Assembly: GCA_964200075.2 (NCBI GenBank)
Contig: CAXNAA020000246.1
Span: forward strand, 1 to 23,810
Direction: 5' to 3'
DNA from: Sphacelaria rigidula
Lineage: Eukaryota > Phaeophyceae > Sphacelariales
Length of the DNA stretch: 23,810 bases
Positions 20,895-23,810 of the stretch are shown one piece after another. A program made the translations under genes and the position numbers. The notes beneath the pieces are model-generated. The model had not been told where the DNA came from. It worked only from the letters and a program-made list of their open reading frames with translations, and did no database searches. The number at the start of each line of letters is the position of its first letter. The stretch's first letter is position 1.

Positions 20895-21076
20895 CTAGCA
20901 GCTTAAGCCCAGGGTCGAGATGGTTCTCGTAGCCTTGGACAATAATGCGATTATTGCTCCTCGCTGTTTGGCTTTCACCTGGACTTTCCTTGGTTTTGCG
21001 GCAAGATGGACACCCTGGCCATTTGTAGCAAGTAGGTTTGCCTCGGTAGATGCTGTGTGGATAGAGGCATTGTCAC
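20895..21076 (-). CDS. Candidate terminal exon, unrecognised
   Basis: The minus strand has a pyrimidine-rich acceptor (CATCTTCTATGCTCACACAG). It then reads DNASIHTASTEANLLATNGQ, VHLAAKPRKVQVKAKQRG and AIIALLSKATRTIST to a stop at 20895. Entry is phase 1; no upstream exon was found. It reads like protein but is short, so it could be chance or a decayed element. Confidence 0.27.
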
Positions 21077-21160
21077 CTGTGTGAGCATAGAAGATGAGGT
21101 CAAAAACATCATTTACAGCAACATCGTACGCGAAGTAATTTCGCCGCACGGATACTCACC

Positions 21161-21205
21161 GTTTCACTCGCTCCTTACATAGAGGTGGCATGAAAGGAGT
21201 GAAAC
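21161..21205. repeat. Short hairpin
   Basis: GTTTCACTCgcTCCTT pairs with AAGGAGTGAAAC across a loop of about 17 bases, with a two-base bulge. It lies just outside the foldback element at 21293-21586. Confidence 0.55.
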
Positions 21206-21292
21206 GTGAAACTTACACACCCTGGACAGTACGGACGGCATGTTTTGCGATAGCAATACAGGCTGGGCCGCCCAAGACGCGGACAGGGATGT

Positions 21293-21586
21293 GAACACGC
21301 GATTTAGCAGCTCGATTTTGGGTCGTTTTATATGAAATTTTGACACAGTGTTCAGGACATGTGCGAAGACGCCCCCATTCGCCCCGCACATTTTATTATT
21401 TTTTCTTTTGGAGTTATTCACAATTCTGTTCCGAAAAACTGGTCTGAAATGTTTGGTCGCCGACAACTCAAGGAGGAAAAACAAAACCTGTAAGGGGCAA
21501 ATGGGGACGTCTTTGCACATTCATTCTGTACATCTTGTCAAAATAATAGAAAACGACCTGAAAATAAGCTGCTAAATCACGTGTTC
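21293..21586. mobile_element. Foldback element, copy 1
   Basis: Arms of about 120 bases are inverted around a 50-base centre. The outer end reads GAACACGCGATTTAGCAGC on the left and, reverse-complemented, GAACACGTGATTTAGCAGC on the right (18 of 19). The arms continue with GGTCGTTTTaTAtgAAATTT and a GAAGACGCCCCCATTCGCCC-like block. Each arm gives a short related reading frame on opposite strands, a by-product of the symmetry. No transposase domain is seen. Confidence 0.75.
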
Positions 21587-21663
21587 GTGTCCAAGACCGG
21601 TTCCCATGTGGACAATTACCAGCCACGAAAAAATGAAACGCGGTTAGGCTACTACTTCTTATG

Positions 21664-21757
21664 TATCGAAAAAAGGAAATTTTCTGATAACATTTTCCGA
21701 TAGCCCAAAGTTATCAGAAAATCAGGATTTTCCGATAACCTCAGGCTATCGAAAAAA
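21664..21757. repeat. Nested hairpin array beside the foldback
   Basis: TTTTCTGATAAC (21680-21691) pairs perfectly with GTTATCAGAAAA (21710-21721). TTTTCCGATAGCC (21693-21705) pairs with GGCTATCGAAAAA (21744-21756), giving interleaved stems. The motif TTTTCYGATA recurs several times. Confidence 0.75.
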
Positions 21758-22014
21758 GTTATTGAAAAAGCGTTTGAACCTCATTTGAACACGTTTGAAC
21801 ACACAATACAGCCCACGACAGCACCTGTGACGGCTGGGCTGCCATCACTACTACTACTGCTTTCGTTGGTGCTCGCGGGCATTCAGCGCATTGCATCATT
21901 GTCCTTCGCTCGCCAGTAGCGTGGTGGCCCTTTACCCCATGAGAACAGCAAATGGCAGCGTTGATGGCGACTGCTGTACAGACACGACAGTCTATGCTGT
22001 ATGTCGTCCGAACA

Positions 22015-22370
22015 GTATTGTAGCTCAGTTCATGTCTGTGCACGCAGCGTGTTGTCAACAAAAGCCGTCGCAATGCTTTACAGACTGCCCACGCACCCAA
22101 GCCTTGTAGAGATAGGACCGGACTGACAGTACACACGAGACTATGAGATTTGTAGTGTTACTACTGTTGTGGTAGACCCAACGCATACAACACAACAGCA
22201 GTGTCTGTACTGTACAGTGCAGCGAACTTGCAGCTCAGTTGCGGTCTGTGCATGCAGCTTGTTGCGAACAGACGTCGCTTTGCAGTACAGACTGCCTACG
22301 CACCCAAGCCTTGTAGATACAGGACCGTACTGACAGTACACACGGGATTATGAACAGTGCTACTATCTGT
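22015..22370. repeat. Tandem duplication, period about 207 bases
   Basis: ACGCACCCAAGCCTTGTAGA occurs at 22091 and again at 22298. The surrounding sequence is similar from AGCTCAGTT (22022 and 22232) through GACAGTACACACG and on to a TACTACTGTTG-like end. Two diverged copies of one unit lie between the two foldback elements. Confidence 0.75.
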
Positions 22371-22754
22371 TGCAGTAATACAGCCGATGCATGCAATACA
22401 GCACTCTTGTTGTGTGTACCGTTGTCCGTGCTGTCGTTTCAGTCAAGTACTACCGTGCAGTGAAAAAACACAACCGTCACTTCTACAGTCAGTTGGTACT
22501 GCAAGGCGGTGTTCTTATTGATGGTCTTGCGTCACGCAGCCCACCATGTATTTTGCTCAGGCAATGTATCACAGTAGTACAGCCAGACAGTACGGACCGT
22601 ACACCACGACAGGACAGCAGAGTACTGCGTCTTTCTCGCACGCCCCAGAATTTAAATTCATGCCTGCACACCTCGTAGAAAACGATGGACACTGCGTTTT
22701 CGATGTTGATGGTGCGTCGATCATGTAAGAAGGGCTAGTTTGAAAAATTCTGTT

Positions 22755-22800
22755 GGAAAACGTGTTGTCGAAAAAGGGCTTTTCTGACAACGTGTTTTTC
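22755..22800. repeat. Hairpin related to the 21664 array
   Basis: GGAAAACGTGTTGTCGAAAA faces CTTTTCTGACAACGTGTTTTTC. Its reverse complement with the flank TAAGGCTACTTCTCATGTATCGAAAAA matches TAGGCTACTACTTCTTATGTATCGAAAAA just before 21670, so it is an inverted copy of that region. Confidence 0.65.
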
Positions 22801-22821
22801 GATACATGAGAAGTAGCCTTA

Positions 22822-23095
22822 TGCTGTTCAATTTCACGTATTTTTTCACGAAATCCCGACACGATGCGCATGAGGTATGTTGTGAAGTCCCTATTGTCCC
22901 CCCTTGACATTGGTTTATATTTCAATGACTTGTCGACGCTTGTGTACCAGGAAAAGTTGTTCCGAAATGTAGATCACCAATAACATACGAGGGAAATGAT
23001 TGAAAAAAAATGAAGGGCAAACGGTAGCGGCTCCACATATACGCCATGTATATCGTGTCAAAATTTCATGGAAAACAGCTTCAAATTGAGCAGTG
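22822..23095. mobile_element. Foldback element, copy 2 (inverted relative to copy 1)
   Basis: The left arm (22822-22912) and right arm (23010-23095) are diverged inverted repeats. CGAAATCCCGACACGATGCG pairs with the reverse complement of the right arm, TGAAATTTTGACACGATATA. They share the GAAATTTTGACAC core and the TTGCCCTTCAT-like end with copy 1. The hairpin side faces copy 1, so the two elements are mirror images. Confidence 0.65.
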
Positions 23096-23137
23096 AAATC
23101 GCGTTTTTCTATCGAGAACCGGTTCACTTGCTTCTAG

Positions 23138-23486
23138 AGTGCAACAACATCAGCCGGAACTTGACTTTTTCTACGAGCGCGACGCCTTGGCGCGCTCGAG
23201 GTCTCGTCTGCGTGCCATCTCAGACACTGCGCGCCTACAGTACGACATGCCTTGTTGTGCAACCCCAACTAGTGCNNNNNNNNNNACTAGTGCAGCACCA
23301 TCACTTTGCGGCCGCGGCACAACTGACTGTAACCGTAAATGCGATTTCAGCCGTTTTTTCCCCCCTAATTCCGCCGCACATGCCACCTTCAACTCTCTAT
23401 ACTTCGCAGCTGACTGTAGTTTGGTATTTCCTTTGATGGGAACTTGTCAGATCAAAGTGCAACGTGAAGTGAGAGACGCGCGTTGA
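23138..23486 (+). CDS. Candidate exon across the assembly gap
   Basis: The acceptor GGTTCACTTGCTTCTAG precedes an open frame reading VQQHQPELDFFYERDALARS, RSRLRAISDTARLQYDMP and onward. It stays open through the N gap to a stop at 23486, and also if the duplicated 8 bases are collapsed (18 bases removed, frame kept). A donor at AACC|GTAAAT near 23334 could end it earlier. No family or upstream exon is known. Confidence 0.32.
23276..23285. other. Assembly gap (10 N)
   Basis: Ten N residues, almost certainly a scaffolding placeholder. Both flanks carry ACTAGTGC (23268-23275 and 23286-23293), so the two contigs probably overlap. Confidence 0.95.
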
Positions 23487-23810
23487 TTTGCAGATTACCG
23501 CGATGTGTCATAATAGCCCAGTCTTACGCCAAAAGAAGATAAAATATCGGAACAGAATCCGACATATTTTCGCCCCAATATGCACGCATACATCGCGCAA
23601 CCCCAGATTCAGCAAGATAGGGTTGTTGTCTGTAGTCTACATGACATGTGGTCGAAGTTTCAGCACGTAAAAGCACCAACAGCGCTTGCACGGCCGTGCC
23701 TCCTGAAGTGAGCACCTCTGTAGGCGATACCAAGACGGGTACCGCGTAGAATGATATCATCCAGAGTGTGCCCAATACGGGTCGATGTTTGTTTGCCGGG
23801 GCAGGAGCCA
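23487..23810. other. Window end, no supported gene
   Basis: Open frames here are short and overlapping on the minus strand (23524-23775 and a second frame ending near 23665), and none has splice or domain support. A coding exon continuing past the window end cannot be excluded. Confidence 0.35.

Noticed and set aside
21164-21575. Paired opposite-strand frames with similar proteins
   Set aside because: Their similarity is a direct result of the inverted arms of the foldback element, not two real genes.
1-23810. CRISPR-like arrays or bacterial operons
   Set aside because: No regularly spaced short repeats with unique spacers and no dense co-directional genes; the repeats seen are foldbacks, microsatellites and tandem duplications.

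Overview
This is a eukaryotic nuclear window. Protein-coding sequence is split into exons by GT-AG introns, several with clear pyrimidine tracts and one with a CTAAC-type branch point. Gene density is low and the spaces are full of inverted and tandem repeats. No bacterial operons, rRNA, canonical tRNA or CRISPR array were seen. Two proteins have N-termini that could be plastid-targeting leaders, one with an A-V-G-F motif like the ASAF-type motif of secondary plastids. With the gene structure this fits a photosynthetic stramenopile such as a brown alga. That placement is inference, not proof.

Layout: (1) 376-6182, minus: a seven-exon gene for an acidic, Ser- and Lys-rich nuclear protein whose DEK C-terminal (DEK_C) domain is reconstituted exactly across an intron. 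(2) 6183-8700: repeat-rich spacer with a hairpin and a diverged three-copy foldback family. (3) 8701-12930, plus: a small acidic two-helix membrane protein whose last two exons join in phase over a 3.6-kb intron. That intron carries a MITE-like element, a minus-strand tRNA-derived SINE and a possible cassette exon. (4) 14150-14593, minus: the last exon of an unrecognised protein. (5) 14594-17616: palindromes and direct repeats. (6) 17617-19456, minus: a two-exon coiled-coil protein. (7) 19734-20400, plus: first exon of a possibly plastid-targeted protein, divergent from the coiled-coil gene with 277 bases between the start codons. (8) 20401-23810: two related foldback elements in opposite orientation around a roughly 207-base tandem duplication, a candidate exon, and a 10-N gap whose flanks share 8 bases.

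The genes show no common pathway; this looks like ordinary gene-sparse chromosome. The most unusual signal is the repeat architecture. Foldback loci at about 8.0-8.5, 15.5, 21.3-21.6 and 22.8-23.1 kb appear to share a degenerate core resembling GAAATTTtGacA followed by CCTGGACA or TGGACA. Two of these loci seem to form one larger symmetrical composite. Exon borders were called by eye from splice signals, phase matching and protein composition, without transcripts or homology searches.
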